A stretch of DNA of 64,000 nucleotides from Acholoe squamosa (lineage: Eukaryota > Annelida > Polychaeta > Phyllodocida > Polynoidae). The position numbers and the translations under genes are program-made. The stretch covers positions 86,279,920-86,343,919 of the forward strand of contig OX439036.1 in assembly GCA_949317995.1 (NCBI GenBank), given 5' to 3'. The notes under the pieces are model-generated. The model saw nothing but the letters and a program-made list of their open reading frames with translations, had not been told where the DNA came from and did no database searches. Below are positions 18,801 through 27,202 of this stretch, in pieces (positions within the stretch are counted from its first letter, which is position 1; the number at the start of each line of letters is the position of its first letter).

Positions 18801-19993
18801 GATGGGTCTAAATCTCGTCTGGGTCCTCTGACTCGTTCTACTAGGTACTGAAAGGAATTCCCTGCTGTTGGTGTAGGTGTCCGTTTTGTCTCTGCTTTTG
18901 GGACAAGAAATGCAGGGCTAGACCATTCAGTGGGAGCATAGACACGCTGTACTATACCAAGCTTTTCCTGCTCTTCTAGCATTTTGTTCATTATCACAAT
19001 CCTCTCAGGGGTTGTTCTATATGGGAGTATGTTAACAGGCCTGTAATTGTCTTTAAGATCTATTCTATGAGTATATATATCAGTTGTCCCTATAGGGTTG
19101 TCTTTACTTACAAACACATCCCTGTATAGATGCAATAAATCACATACTTGGGCCTTTTGTGGATTAGATAAATCCTTATTCACATCACAACCCATATCAT
19201 CTAAATCTTTTTCTTCTTCTAAGGGTGCAGGGTTTGATTGGCATGACAGATTATTAATATGATGATACTGATAGCCCTTATCAGTGCTTTCCCCTATAAA
19301 GTCAGTAGGTATGCGTTTTGATAAAATGCCCAAAATATGTCCTCTGTGTATGCGAAAAGGTGTTCTTTCTGCATTGAAGAGAGTAATGGGGATCAGGTTA
19401 GTAGGGCCTCTAGGTATTACTAAAGCTCTTTTTACAGCATATGGGACAGAGGCAAAGTCAGATCTATATAAGTTTTCTGTGACACCCATGAAGTCATGTA
19501 ATTTGCTGGGGGCAGCAACGAGAGCATTAACCGTTGTTTCTGCCATCGGTTTTAGGTCAAAGGTTAGAGGGGACCTAATGGTAAAATGGTTGCTATTCTG
19601 GTTCTTAAAGGAGACTGTAGCCTCATAAGCTCGAAGGAAGTCACATCCAAGTATCATTTCTCTATCAAGTTTTGGCACAATGGCAAAGGACTGTATAAAG
19701 GTGTTTCCTTCAATAGATACAGGGAGTCTTACCATGCGTCGAATAGGCTGTGAAGTGCCATCCGCTGCATATATTTTCATATGTGCATTGTATGTGTTAA
19801 TAGGATTAGTAGCATTTAGTTTTTGAAACAACCTAACAGCTACACAGGAGACAGTTGCCCCTGTATCAATAAGTGGATGTACCGGTGTGTTATATACATG
19901 TACCTTAATTGAGCCATTGTGTATAGATACCGTGAAATGTGACTTACTACTTTTTGGAGCGCTGGGAGCATCTTGCACCATCCTGTCTCCCAT
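15869..19993 (-). CDS. pol: Pol polyprotein: protease, reverse transcriptase, RNase H, integrase
   Basis: 1374 codons from the first ATG; the frame is open back to 20029, overlapping the end of gag. The protease active site DTGA is at 43-46. The reverse transcriptase has FSKMDAHSGFF, LPMGLASSPRSF and YVDD at 507-510. RNase H has TDASDTGIG at about 653, an ATDKELLAIKHAL helix and TDH. Integrase has an HHCC zinc motif (His pair near 994-1005, CHAC near 1037) and a core with D1070, then Glu at 1130 where the second catalytic Asp is expected, then E1166, with 35 residues between the last two. The GPY/F-type motif LFSGPYMIID is near 1305. Length and order are typical of Ty3/gypsy. Translation is probably by -1 frameshift from gag. 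The Glu1130 change would be expected to disable integration by this copy, although all domains are otherwise intact. Confidence 0.95.
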   Translation of the reverse strand: MGDRMVQDAPSAPKSSKSHFTVSIHNGSIKVHVYNTPVHPLIDTGATVSCVAVRLFQKLNATNPINTYNAHMKIYAADGTSQPIRRMVRLPVSIEGNTFIQSFAIVPKLDREMILGCDFLRAYEATVSFKNQNSNHFTIRSPLTFDLKPMAETTVNALVAAPSKLHDFMGVTENLYRSDFASVPYAVKRALVIPRGPTNLIPITLFNAERTPFRIHRGHILGILSKRIPTDFIGESTDKGYQYHHINNLSCQSNPAPLEEEKDLDDMGCDVNKDLSNPQKAQVCDLLHLYRDVFVSKDNPIGTTDIYTHRIDLKDNYRPVNILPYRTTPERIVIMNKMLEEQEKLGIVQRVYAPTEWSSPAFLVPKAETKRTPTPTAGNSFQYLVERVRGPRRDLDPSPYRMVVDYRWLNQNIRPQALDFPRVDDTVAAIGALNGKYFSKMDAHSGFFQVKIRPQDRHLTTFTIPGINSPSKRYCYRVLPMGLASSPRSFHHVIHTIVSSVKACLPYVDDLVVASPTWDAHLHDLQQVFEAFRTANIKFKKQKCAFGYQSIPFLGFIVSSEGIAPSPEKVEAIQNFPRPTSKKEMRSFNGLANYYKNFIPNFSAKMKVLYGLVRAKVKFQWTSKHEQAFEQVKHSITHDVLLKYPNHSRPFTIATDASDTGIGSCISQLDEYGNLRPVAFAGRKLTPSERNYSATDKELLAIKHALHKFEHFVIGRPFTILTDHAALTALNSKIKLTGKMARWVNDFSKFDFTIHHLKGKLNVVPDALSRIPYPSDPIELQCQRKPRKSVSFNSVHSFKEFNEDDYLENHPILVYKPKSIMKKETVLNVITTRSMTKEARSGPPQKHQEDTIHKLPPKTPRALARLADKNRGMTKTYIGSKAFIDRRRAEVTAKAADLHANRVYKDLRMHIKPPLDLRQVASEQLTDLFASNMITFIKHGILPESDSLARQILLSHDMLILYNNILFRLSQPLKTKSPEYDAPQLVIPLSCTEIVLHHAHDNPLLGHIGIAKMISFVKQRFWWVTLVQDVHNYVGTCHACLSTKTVSHPIKMPMTLRDPSPAPFENMFLDAIGPLQVSSRGMKYIQVATCYYSKYIIAWATRSLTARSTMLGLFNHVLTKVGIPHKLFTENGPDYSSHDFSEMCRIFGIKLIHSTPYLSRSNGAVERTNRSLQTAMRPYMNKKQSNWDDILPAVNFGLNVTTNQSTGFSPYFLVYGRTATTPTEGNFKAEHKNIQQIRGTHLLSLINNQIRAHTKAHATRSLYNANMKSRYDRKARPEKLALTQIVYVRYKTIPDKNLSQKLQPLFSGPYMIIDFPSNHTVKLKRLRDNTVLKRNIYIERLKPITFNRTDQFIKRLSRLNQEHSKGYLNLLFGE
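16604..16606 (-). other. Integrase codon with Glu at the second catalytic position
   Basis: The codon reads GAA in the motif FTENGPDY, where Ty3/gypsy integrases have TDxG. Spacing confirms the position: 59 residues after D1070 and 35 before E1166. A single third-base change separates GAA from an Asp codon. Confidence 0.8.
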
Positions 19994-20017
19994 CGGAGGG
20001 TGCCATCTTAGTTTAAC
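19964..20017 (-). promoter_or_regulatory. Programmed -1 ribosomal frameshift signal between gag and pol
   Basis: On the minus strand the heptamer GTTAAAC (20017-20011) is in the gag frame as G-TTA-AAC and is followed at once by the gag stop TAA. Pol lies in the -1 frame, as such a site requires. Seven bases later GCACC (20003-19999) can pair with GGTGC (19979-19975), and GGGAG in the loop (19991-19987) can pair with CTCCC (19968-19964). This gives an H-type pseudoknot with two 5-bp stems. GTTAAAC is a known slippery heptamer in arteriviruses. Sequence and geometry are seen directly; function is inferred. Confidence 0.75.
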
Positions 20018-21846
20018 TGAGCAGGGTGGTCATCATGTTCCTGCCATGGGTTCTGGCCATCGCAGTCTTCCCAATCATCATTCTCTGATGGAACATCATC
20101 GTAAGGTCCAGGTGTCTGTCTTGCATGAATAGCATTTACTGTGTGGTTCGTCTGCCCAATTTGCTGCTGCCTCGGCTGTCGTCTAGGAGGTGATGGCAGG
20201 CGATCTGGCACACGCGTCGGTGGGAAAGGTGAAGGATACGGTGGTTGTTGCTGTGGGCGATACTCATAAGGGTAGCCATCAGGCGCTTCTTCCTGTCTGT
20301 TAGGACGGTACACAAAGGGCTGGTTGAATGCTGGATGTTTAGGATGTTCCCTGTCGTATCTGGAGGTGCGTTGCTGCTGCTGCTCATAGGATGGGTTGCG
20401 AGGTTGGTATGCATCCGGTCTTCCGTAACGGCTCTCCCGTTGAGATGTACCATATCTCCTGTTGTTCTGGAAATCAGATGAATAGTTGAATCTGCTTGGT
20501 GATGGGCTTCTCTGTGGGGAGCGCTGTGGGTGACTGTCGTATTGTCGTCCCTGTCTGTATCCCTGGTTTCCATAATCAGAGTAATTGTAAGGTGCCTGTC
20601 CATGTAGATCAGAGCGACTGACATCACGGGATGGGTAGGGTTGCTGCCTCAGGTTCTGCTGGCGCATTACATCAACCGATCCCTGTAACTGGGACACTGT
20701 ATGCTTCAGTAAGGTGGCCTCCTTTCTGGTGGTTTCAACTGCCTTAAGGGTGGTCTCCGAGTGTTTGGCCTCATCTATAGCAAGATCCAGTGTCTGAGGG
20801 TTTTTAGACAATACCATGTCCTGGAGTTGGGGCCTCAGATTGTTTATGAAAATGTCAATTCTAAGACGCTCATGCATCGGTATTTCCGCCATTGCCATTA
20901 AGAGTGTAATATCACGTGCATATTCCGCTACTGACTCACTCTCTCCCTGCTTGCGGTGAGCATAGGTTTTTGCTCTTTCCTCATGGGAAAGTGTTGCCAA
21001 GCGACGGAGCAGTTCCTTGGTAACCCCATCGTATGTTGCAGCGGTACCATATGTAACCTTGTAGGTGTTATAGATAGCTAAAGCTTCATTCTCCAAGAAG
21101 GCTTCCAATCCCATGAAGTGCTTATTGACATCATCAGTAACACTGCCTGCGTATCTGACGTACTCATTTAGGAATCGCTGAGTAGATCTAGTTGCTGTTG
21201 GCTTGGAGAAAGGCTTTGGCTTAGGATTCAAGAGCTTGTTAGCTTCCCTCTCCTTAGCATAATTAGTATCTGCTCTTCTTGCTTGTTCAGTGTGTAGATG
21301 ATGCAGATCATCTGCTATAAGATCCACTTCATATCGCCGATCACGCATAAGTTGTCGGTTCTCAACGCGTAACTGTCTTATCTCATCCATCATGAATCTC
21401 AGGCCATCATTAATATCAGGATATGGCTGTTGGGGCTGCTGAGCTGGCAGTTGAGGTGCAGGTTGTAGAGGCTGAGCAGGAGGCTGAGGTGCAGGATGTG
21501 GAGGCTGAGCAGGAGGCTGAGGTGCAGGATGTGGAGGCTGAGCAGGAGGCTGAGGTGCAGGCTGTGGAGGCTGAGCAGGAGGCTGAGGTGCAGGATGTGG
21601 AGGCTGAGCAGGAGGCTGAGGTGCAGGATGTGGAGGCTGAGCAGGAGGCTGAGGTGCAGGATGTGGAGGCTGAGCAGGAGGCTGAGGTGCAGGATGTGGA
21701 GGCTGAGCAGGAGGCTGAGGTGCAGGCTGTGGAGGCTGATGATTCATGGCTGGTTGAGCCTGCCTCCTAAGGTGCTGGGCTCCTTGAGCTAGTCTTTGTA
21801 ATTGAGTAGTCTTTCTGAGATTATACTCAGGCTTCTTTGGAGGCAT
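20008..21846 (-). CDS. gag: Gag structural polyprotein
   Basis: 612 codons, starting at an ATG only 49 bases after the 5' LTR. After a basic N-terminus, residues about 34-135 are a proline/glutamine tandem repeat (PAPQPPAQPPH type, 11 residues per unit). A coiled segment follows at about 140-190. A capsid-like region of Retrotrans_gag type spans about 215-390, with QGESESVAEYARDITLLM and RLRIDIFINNLRPQLQD. The last 210 residues are rich in Arg, Gln, Pro, Ser and Tyr. There is no CCHC zinc knuckle, so RNA binding must rest on the Arg-rich tail, as in errantiviruses and spumaviruses. Gag ends LN-stop inside the frameshift site, and pol follows in the -1 frame. Confidence 0.9.
   Translation of the reverse strand: MPPKKPEYNLRKTTQLQRLAQGAQHLRRQAQPAMNHQPPQPAPQPPAQPPHPAPQPPAQPPHPAPQPPAQPPHPAPQPPAQPPHPAPQPPAQPPQPAPQPPAQPPHPAPQPPAQPPHPAPQPPAQPLQPAPQLPAQQPQQPYPDINDGLRFMMDEIRQLRVENRQLMRDRRYEVDLIADDLHHLHTEQARRADTNYAKEREANKLLNPKPKPFSKPTATRSTQRFLNEYVRYAGSVTDDVNKHFMGLEAFLENEALAIYNTYKVTYGTAATYDGVTKELLRRLATLSHEERAKTYAHRKQGESESVAEYARDITLLMAMAEIPMHERLRIDIFINNLRPQLQDMVLSKNPQTLDLAIDEAKHSETTLKAVETTRKEATLLKHTVSQLQGSVDVMRQQNLRQQPYPSRDVSRSDLHGQAPYNYSDYGNQGYRQGRQYDSHPQRSPQRSPSPSRFNYSSDFQNNRRYGTSQRESRYGRPDAYQPRNPSYEQQQQRTSRYDREHPKHPAFNQPFVYRPNRQEEAPDGYPYEYRPQQQPPYPSPFPPTRVPDRLPSPPRRQPRQQQIGQTNHTVNAIHARQTPGPYDDVPSENDDWEDCDGQNPWQEHDDHPAQLN
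21440..21745. repeat. 33-bp coding minisatellite within gag
   Basis: About nine copies of a 33-bp unit (plus-strand core GAGGCTGAGCAGGAGGCTGA followed by GGTGCAGGATGTG). Each encodes 11 residues on the minus strand, so copy-number change would keep the frame. Internal copies are nearly identical, which indicates recent expansion; end copies have diverged. The long frames seen on the opposite strand here are artefacts of the repeat. Confidence 0.9.
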
Positions 21847-21876
21847 GTGGTGGTAGGTATAGGTACAAGGAAGGGC

Positions 21877-21894
21877 CCGGGTTAAACTCCACCA
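21877..21894 (-). promoter_or_regulatory. Primer-binding site
   Basis: One base after the 5' LTR the minus strand reads TGGTGGAGTTTAACCCGG. The first TGG would pair with a tRNA CCA end, and the rest implies a tRNA ending CCGGGTTAAACTCCACCA. I do not recognise which tRNA this is. Confidence 0.65.
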
Positions 21895-21895
21895 G

Positions 21896-22228
21896 TGTTA
21901 TGTCCAATATATTTCCTGCTAGCAACTCCAATGGTTGGTGTATATAGAGGTTTTATTGATACAATGGTCAAGCCCCCAACTGGGTATTGGCAGTGCAGCC
22001 ACCGCCTATATACCTGAGCATGCATGATTATAATACAGGACCAGCAATGGTGGGGTGTACCCAGACAGTCCTCCAGTGCTGCTCCCATACCAAAACCCTC
22101 CATGTGTGACCACTGACCAGCACCCAAAAGGGGAGGGGGTCACCACTCACAGCATGGTATAGTGCATATACAGAGTATGGCAGTCACAACATGGACACAT
22201 ACATGACATACATTTTTGTGTCATAACA
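21896..22228 (-). repeat. 5' LTR (right copy)
   Basis: 333 bp with a perfect 7-bp terminal inverted repeat (TGTTATG...CATAACA). On the minus strand, TATATAG at 22012-22006 is the likely promoter TATA box, and AATAAA at 21957-21952 is the poly(A) signal used in the 3' LTR. It differs from the left LTR at one position in 333. Confidence 0.95.
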
Positions 22229-22232
22229 CACG
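22229..22232. repeat. Target-site duplication CACG, right copy
   Basis: Matches 7173-7176. The sequence continuing CACGCACCTTACA completes the host motif interrupted by the insertion. Confidence 0.9.
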
Positions 22233-22844
22233 CACCTTACATCGAGCAAGCAACTCTAGTTTGGGGCAACCAAGGCATGTAAAGACTCATTTCTTTTTTT
22301 CAAATGGCACTTCATCAATAGATATATGCCATATGATGGGTTAGATAAGCCAGAAATGATTAATATAGGCTGTAAATATACACATGCTGTTTAAGGGAGG
22401 TTGGGGTTGACTTGAAAAATACTTGAATATATATGTATTGCCAGCAAAGGGTGCATGGTACGCAAATTTCTTTTTTTACCAAAATATCCCCTATACAGAC
22501 CCCCTTGATGGTGATAAACAGGAAGTCTGAGGATAATATATTAATAACTAATCTAATGCCATAAACGATTCATCATGTGCCTTACATCACTATTTTCAAG
22601 TTAGAAGAATGGCTAGGGTAAAAAAAAATTGAGACATATCACCTCCAAACCCAATGGAAATGTTTGATAGGACCCCCCACTAAGGAATAAATAAAATTAT
22701 GGTGGTCATTTATTACTTGGCTTGATGGTATAGGGTGTGGAATGAGGTGGAAATTGAAAGAAAAGGCTATTTTGGGCAATTTTTCAACTTTGGGCCGTCA
22801 TATCTCAAAAAATTGGGGTCCGGCATATGCAAATTTTCCCTCGT
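22233..22844. other. Pre-insertion flank, no gene
   Basis: AT-rich DNA continuing the host repeat from 7172. It holds another copy of the 20-bp motif (GATTCATCATGTGCCTTACA, 22567-22586). Nothing else was recognised. Confidence 0.45.
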
Positions 22845-22948
22845 TTTGATCCCCAGGATGTTCACTTTCAAATAACACCAAAAATAGGAAGAATGGTTAA
22901 ATAGTTTTTTATTTTTAAACAAAAAGTGGGAGCTTTGGCAGGAATCGC

Positions 22949-23011
<63 letters not shown>

Positions 23012-23019
23012 ATTATATA

Positions 23020-23063
<44 letters not shown>
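22845..23063. repeat. Second copy of the 6.1-kb repeat followed by a long (TA)n tract
   Basis: 22845-22949 matches 6111-6243 in direct orientation, with a deletion of the C/A-rich middle part. It is followed by 22950-23063 (TA)n with an AATTATATATATATG interruption. The right hairpin arm seen at 6300-6323 is absent here. Confidence 0.75.
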
Positions 23064-23066
<3 letters not shown>

Positions 23067-25488
23067 TTCATACCCCGTGATTTACATGACAAGGAAATAA
23101 ACTCCCTGCTCCAAGATCACGCCATTCTCGCTTAAAGGCTAAAGTGCCGGAGTATTTCATACACAAATCAAATCTTTCTTGCCTCTGGGCTGCTCGTATC
23201 TTTTCCTGTGGCGAGCAGTTTAACCAGAAGCAGTAGGAGGTCTTTAATTAGATATTTGCTAATTGTAGGTATTCAGATTGTAGGCATCCACATGAACATA
23301 TATATTACTACCCCTAATCCTAGAGGAAACTGCTCAATCATTTTCTTTTGGCGAGCAGTTTAATGCCAGGTATGAATGGATGCAACCTATTATAGGAACG
23401 GTAGACCCCAGACGCATGTACAAATAAATCTAAATAATCACCTAGATCTAAACGATCACATTAATCAAAGTACAGAAGTCATTTGCATGCTGGTGATCAG
23501 TTTATGTCAAAGAAAGCCAAGGAATAGCACTGGTATAGTGCTTTACAACTAAATGGCTGGACAGTATGAGAAAGAAACAACTTTTGAACTCATCCTTTCC
23601 GAGGAAGACCTATACATTATCTTTGATGGGATGTTTACTGTAATTTCAGTAGCTCATAAATACTAAAGGCCGACACTGTATTAAATGTCACGAAATTAGG
23701 CTGTGCGGGAATCGACTCCAGATAAAGTTGATTAAATCCAAGTCATATCAAAGGCCGGCAATAAGAAATAGGATATCGATAAATAATACCAAACCCTCTG
23801 ACGTCAAATAATTTGTATATCGTGCATTCACCCGAAGGAGATAACGATACGCCTACATTACTTGGAAAGAAATAGAGATAAACTTTTCATGTTCACTGTC
23901 TTTTTCGTCTGGAGCAATCCTGTCTTTATCATAGAATAGTCTGTCTGATAATTATGAGGTTATCTATGTCCCCTGTTCACAAAAGGCCCGGGACAAAAGG
24001 TCACACAATGTCACGGAGCTCTGGTTGCCCACGTCTCTACCATGTATGGCTCCGTTCCCGGCGTGTTAAGTACACTGTAATCGTATACGTTATCCTATCC
24101 TTGTGATGATTATTCAACATTTTCTCATTCCTGGAAGGCCATCTTCTTCCTATCCCGAATTACCAGATAGAGAGCAGCTCCGTCTGCTCACTTACACCAG
24201 TATATGACGTCATTACTATGGATACCGCCTCAACATTATTCTGCTTCTGCTCGCTCCACTGGGCGGACCGGAAGCTCCCCTCCCACCTCCCCTAGCATCG
24301 CCCGCTTACACCATATATCAAGAATTTATGCAGAGGGAGCAAGAAGGGTTTTTTCCTTTGGATCAAGAATTTATGCTGGTAACAAAGAAGATTGTACCTC
24401 CGGTAGTGGTGAATAATCATTTCCGCTATAAAAATACCACTGGCTGTGTATTCATTCGACAATCATTCTTTCATTGCATAGTTTCCAAGATGTAATATTT
24501 CCTTTCACGTCCATCTCATCTTGGAGTTTGTGAATAATCAGCATCCTTGCAAATGGACCGTATACACAAACATACACACTTTTCAATCGTATGACAATAG
24601 CTGACACCATTCATTGTTCTTCTGTAAGAAAGTCAGTATGCTCTGTGGAATCGATTAATTCCACTAATTATACAATCGGCTACAGTCCAAAAAGTCAAGC
24701 GTCATCATGTTCTTTTTGATTTTCAGTAAAGGAAGGTTTGCTCTGGTTTCAGCTTAATGTTACTTACTCTTTTTGAATGGTCGCCTGTCTTTCCTGCTAA
24801 AATCGTCCAATTATTCATTTGCCAAAACCAAATCACCATCAGGTGACATGGACTGCAAGAAGGGGTCTTAAAACCCTTTGCACTAAGACCCCTTTTTGCA
24901 GATCGTGTCATTCTTCTTTTTTGAGGATAGATATGTACACTGCTCCATGCAGACCCGAGACGTCAGGGTTTCATTGCATGCAATCTCCTCGTTTGTGAAA
25001 CTTCTTCCTAATTATCCATATCTCTGAAGTCAAAATTTGATTGCGAGTCCAATGCTGCTATCTCCACTACCTTTAAATTGAAACCAGCCATACAACATTA
25101 TACCAAGCAGTCCTGGAGCTATTGGATGGTAGTATTTGACCACAGATAGATCCAATGATGCATTGGGAATGGTTTCTCATATAAACAAGGAAAGGTCAGT
25201 TAGGCTGGAACCTGGTAGGCCAGGCGATGTTGCGTCATCCTCAGTATTGAGTCTTAGCTGGACGGTGAGTCAGAGGGTTAGTAATGGAAAACCTCCGTGG
25301 ATCCTCCAGGTCCAAGGAGGTTTTCTGACTTATACTCCATCCACAGAAGTTTATATGACAGTAAAACCATGAATATAAGCATATTTTGACATAAACAGTA
25401 GAGGTCTAGAAGAGGATTTAAATCTTCAACACTGGCTGTGATACAAAGCTATGATACATATATGGTGTTCCAGGCTACAACCACCAGA
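23064..25488. other. No gene recognised
   Basis: AT-rich single-copy-looking sequence. GCGAGCAGTTTAA recurs at 23210 and 23351, a weak local repeat. A short palindrome built on AAGGGGTCTTA and TAAGACCCCTT lies at 24857-24894. None of the short frames shows family features. Confidence 0.4.
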
Positions 25489-25560
25489 AGTCTCAATAGC
25501 ATAATGGTTAGCATGTTTGACTTTGAATCACAAAATCTGGGTTCAAGCCTGCATGGGGGA
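25489..25560 (+). repeat. Degenerate tRNA-Gln(TTG)-like sequence
   Basis: The A-box region (ATAATGGTTAGCATG), the anticodon loop CTTTGAA with TTG at 25523-25525, and a B box (GGGTTCAAGCC) are in tRNA order and spacing and closely resemble animal tRNA-Gln. Acceptor and anticodon stems are not properly paired, so this is a pseudogene or tRNA-derived repeat rather than a working tRNA. Confidence 0.6.
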
Positions 25561-25709
25561 AAACATTTTTAACATACACATATAACATCTCTGAAAAAGG
25601 CCTCCCTGAAGCCCCTTTGTTAGCATTCAGGGGATATTTATTATATTACATTATTTTAGAATTTGTTGCAAAAAATGACAGTGGCCAACTGAGAATAAAA
25701 ATAAAATCA

Positions 25710-25780
25710 CACCAGGGGTTTGAACCTGTGTGGTCTAGATTTCTAGTCCCAAGCCTTAACCACTACACTACATTGACTGG
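25710..25780 (-). repeat. Degenerate tRNA-Ser(AGA)-like sequence
   Basis: On the minus strand GTAGTGGTTAAGGC, GGGACTAGAAATCT and the B box CAGGTTCAAACCCC follow the tRNA-Ser(AGA) order. The long variable arm of serine tRNAs has been lost, and the acceptor stem does not pair. Pseudogene or SINE head. Confidence 0.6.
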
Positions 25781-26498
25781 TCAAACTATAGAAGTGAAAG
25801 TGCCCTGTTTATCTATAATTTATTACTCAGTCATAGTAGTAGCATATGTGGACAGATGAGGGAAAAGGGTCCTCCAAGGCAAAATGTGACATTTAAAATT
25901 TAAGTTATCAGCTTTAAAATGAGGTATAACACTTGCAGATAGCCCTTCTGGTCTTGGAGATATTGCTTCTCGAAAATGGAATGACATAACCGTATCAATG
26001 CAGCCAATAAGCTCTATCATTCATTGTTTTGATTAAAACAGACATCTAATTAGCATAATGTTTTGAATAATCAATCAAAAAATGACAAAACCCTTACATT
26101 CATTTGGGAATATCTTTTCATCTAGAAATGATATCTATATGCTTTTGTCAGCGTATGGATCTCCATCAATCATTCTATCTGTTTTTCTTTATATTGGGAA
26201 TATAATTTTGATTGCCATGGCAACACATTTTTCTGAGAACCCATATTTTGGCCTTGTTTTGGATTCAAAACATTCCATTTACATTCCAAACGGATAGGAA
26301 ATGCCCAAAAATAGAACGTTTTTTCTGTGTAAAAAAGTACCTAAATGCAATTTTTGGCCTACTTTTCATATTTTTAGCCTTTTTGAGCTCCCCTAGTGGC
26401 TAAACCCAGTACTAAAAATCCCGCAGGGAGGGCCATTCCCCCTCATCTGCCCACATATCACCATTCAGTAGATCTTCTAGCACCCACAGTATCAGCTG

Positions 26499-26580
26499 AG
26501 GACTCATAGTGTAATGGTTAGCACATGGGACTCAGGATCCCAGCACTCTCTGATGCACAGGTACGAATCCCATATGGGAC
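26499..26580 (+). repeat. Degenerate tRNA-Leu(CAG)-like sequence
   Basis: The A-box region (TAGTGTAATGGTTAGCAC), an anticodon arm GGGA-CTCAGGA-TCCC with anticodon CAG, a long variable region (AGCACTCTCTGATGCAC) and a B box (GGTACGAATCC) are present. The long variable arm fits a class II tRNA such as Leu. The acceptor stem is imperfect. Confidence 0.55.
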
Positions 26581-26609
26581 ATCATTTTCTCAAGAATGCT
26601 CCTCAAAAA

Positions 26610-26733
26610 TGACCTGATTCATAAAACCTCCTGCTACTCTTGACCTGTTTCACAACACCTCCTCCCAGACCTGACCCAATTCACAAAACCTCCTGCCAGC
26701 ACTGACCTAGTTCATAAAACCTTCTGCTGGCCC
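26610..26733. repeat. Tandem repeat, four copies of 31 bp
   Basis: Units start TGACCTGATTCATAAAACCT, TGACCTGTTTCACAACACCT, TGACCCAATTCACAAAACCT and TGACCTAGTTCATAAAACCT at 26610, 26641, 26672 and 26703, exactly 31 bp apart. They lie just downstream of the Leu-like tRNA sequence. Confidence 0.85.
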
Positions 26734-26926
26734 TCCCAACTGTAGAATGTGAAAATAAACCTACAGTAGGAACAATGGGGTACAGAGCCAGGTGGAGTAT
26801 AATTATCATTACCCACACCCAGCCCATACCATCCTCATGAGGCATGAACACATCATAGGTGACATCCGCGATCTAGACTATACTTGTGAGGAGATAAATG
26901 TTGGGGAACAATAATGTGATAAGTTT

Positions 26927-26985
26927 ACTTAAGGGCCAGATGAAAGCACAAGGCGAAGCCGAGTGCTTTTATCTGGTCTTAAAGT
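26927..26985. repeat. Inverted repeat around AAGGCGAAGCCGAG
   Basis: ACTTAAGGGCCAGATGAAAG is imperfectly complementary to CTTTTATCTGGTCTTAAAGT, with the small palindrome GGCGAAGCC between them. It is the size and form of a terminal inverted-repeat remnant or a mini fold-back. Confidence 0.6.
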
Positions 26986-27069
26986 GCATCCATAATCATC
27001 ACACATTGCATTTATACTATGGTCTGCATCTTTTGAATGCAACAGAATGCATTCTGCATTCACTGACAT

Positions 27070-27071
27070 AC

Positions 27072-27131
<60 letters not shown>

Positions 27132-27150
27132 ATATATATATAAATATATA
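27070..27150. repeat. (TA)n microsatellite
   Basis: About 80 bp of alternating TA with two single interruptions. The long Tyr-Ile frame across it is an artefact. Confidence 0.95.
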
Positions 27151-27202
27151 TGGAATTCATAGGGTCCCAGACATGAGACTCATCTAACCCAACACCATTG
27201 TC

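Larger units (their letters stand above)
7177..22228 (-). mobile_element. Complete Ty3/gypsy-type endogenous retrovirus-like element with env and antisense ORFs
   Basis: A 15,052-bp element bounded by 333-bp LTRs that differ at one base and by a CACG target duplication. On the minus strand it has LTR, primer-binding site, gag, pol (-1 frame), a long spacer, an F-type env, a second spacer and the LTR. The pol order PR-RT-RNase H-IN and the GPY/F motif after integrase place it in Ty3/gypsy (Metaviridae). The F-like env suggests an errantivirus-like lifestyle. Near-identical LTRs and long open gag, pol and env frames mean it inserted very recently. It is much longer than the usual 5-9 kb of env-bearing gypsy elements, because of about 6 kb outside gag-pol-env. 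That extra DNA holds intact ORFs on the opposite strand. Confidence 0.95.

Noticed and set aside
16386..19628. Plus-strand frames opposite pol (for example 16959-17438)
   Set aside because: Shadows of the pol coding sequence; pol shows all family motifs on the minus strand.
21423..21792. Two plus-strand frames of about 100 codons rich in EAEQEAEVQ and RRLRC repeats
   Set aside because: They are the opposite strand of the gag minisatellite; 33 bp is divisible by three, so every frame stays open.
26898..27143. Plus-strand frame ending in repeated Tyr-Ile
   Set aside because: Its C-terminal part is a (TA)n microsatellite and the rest has no features.
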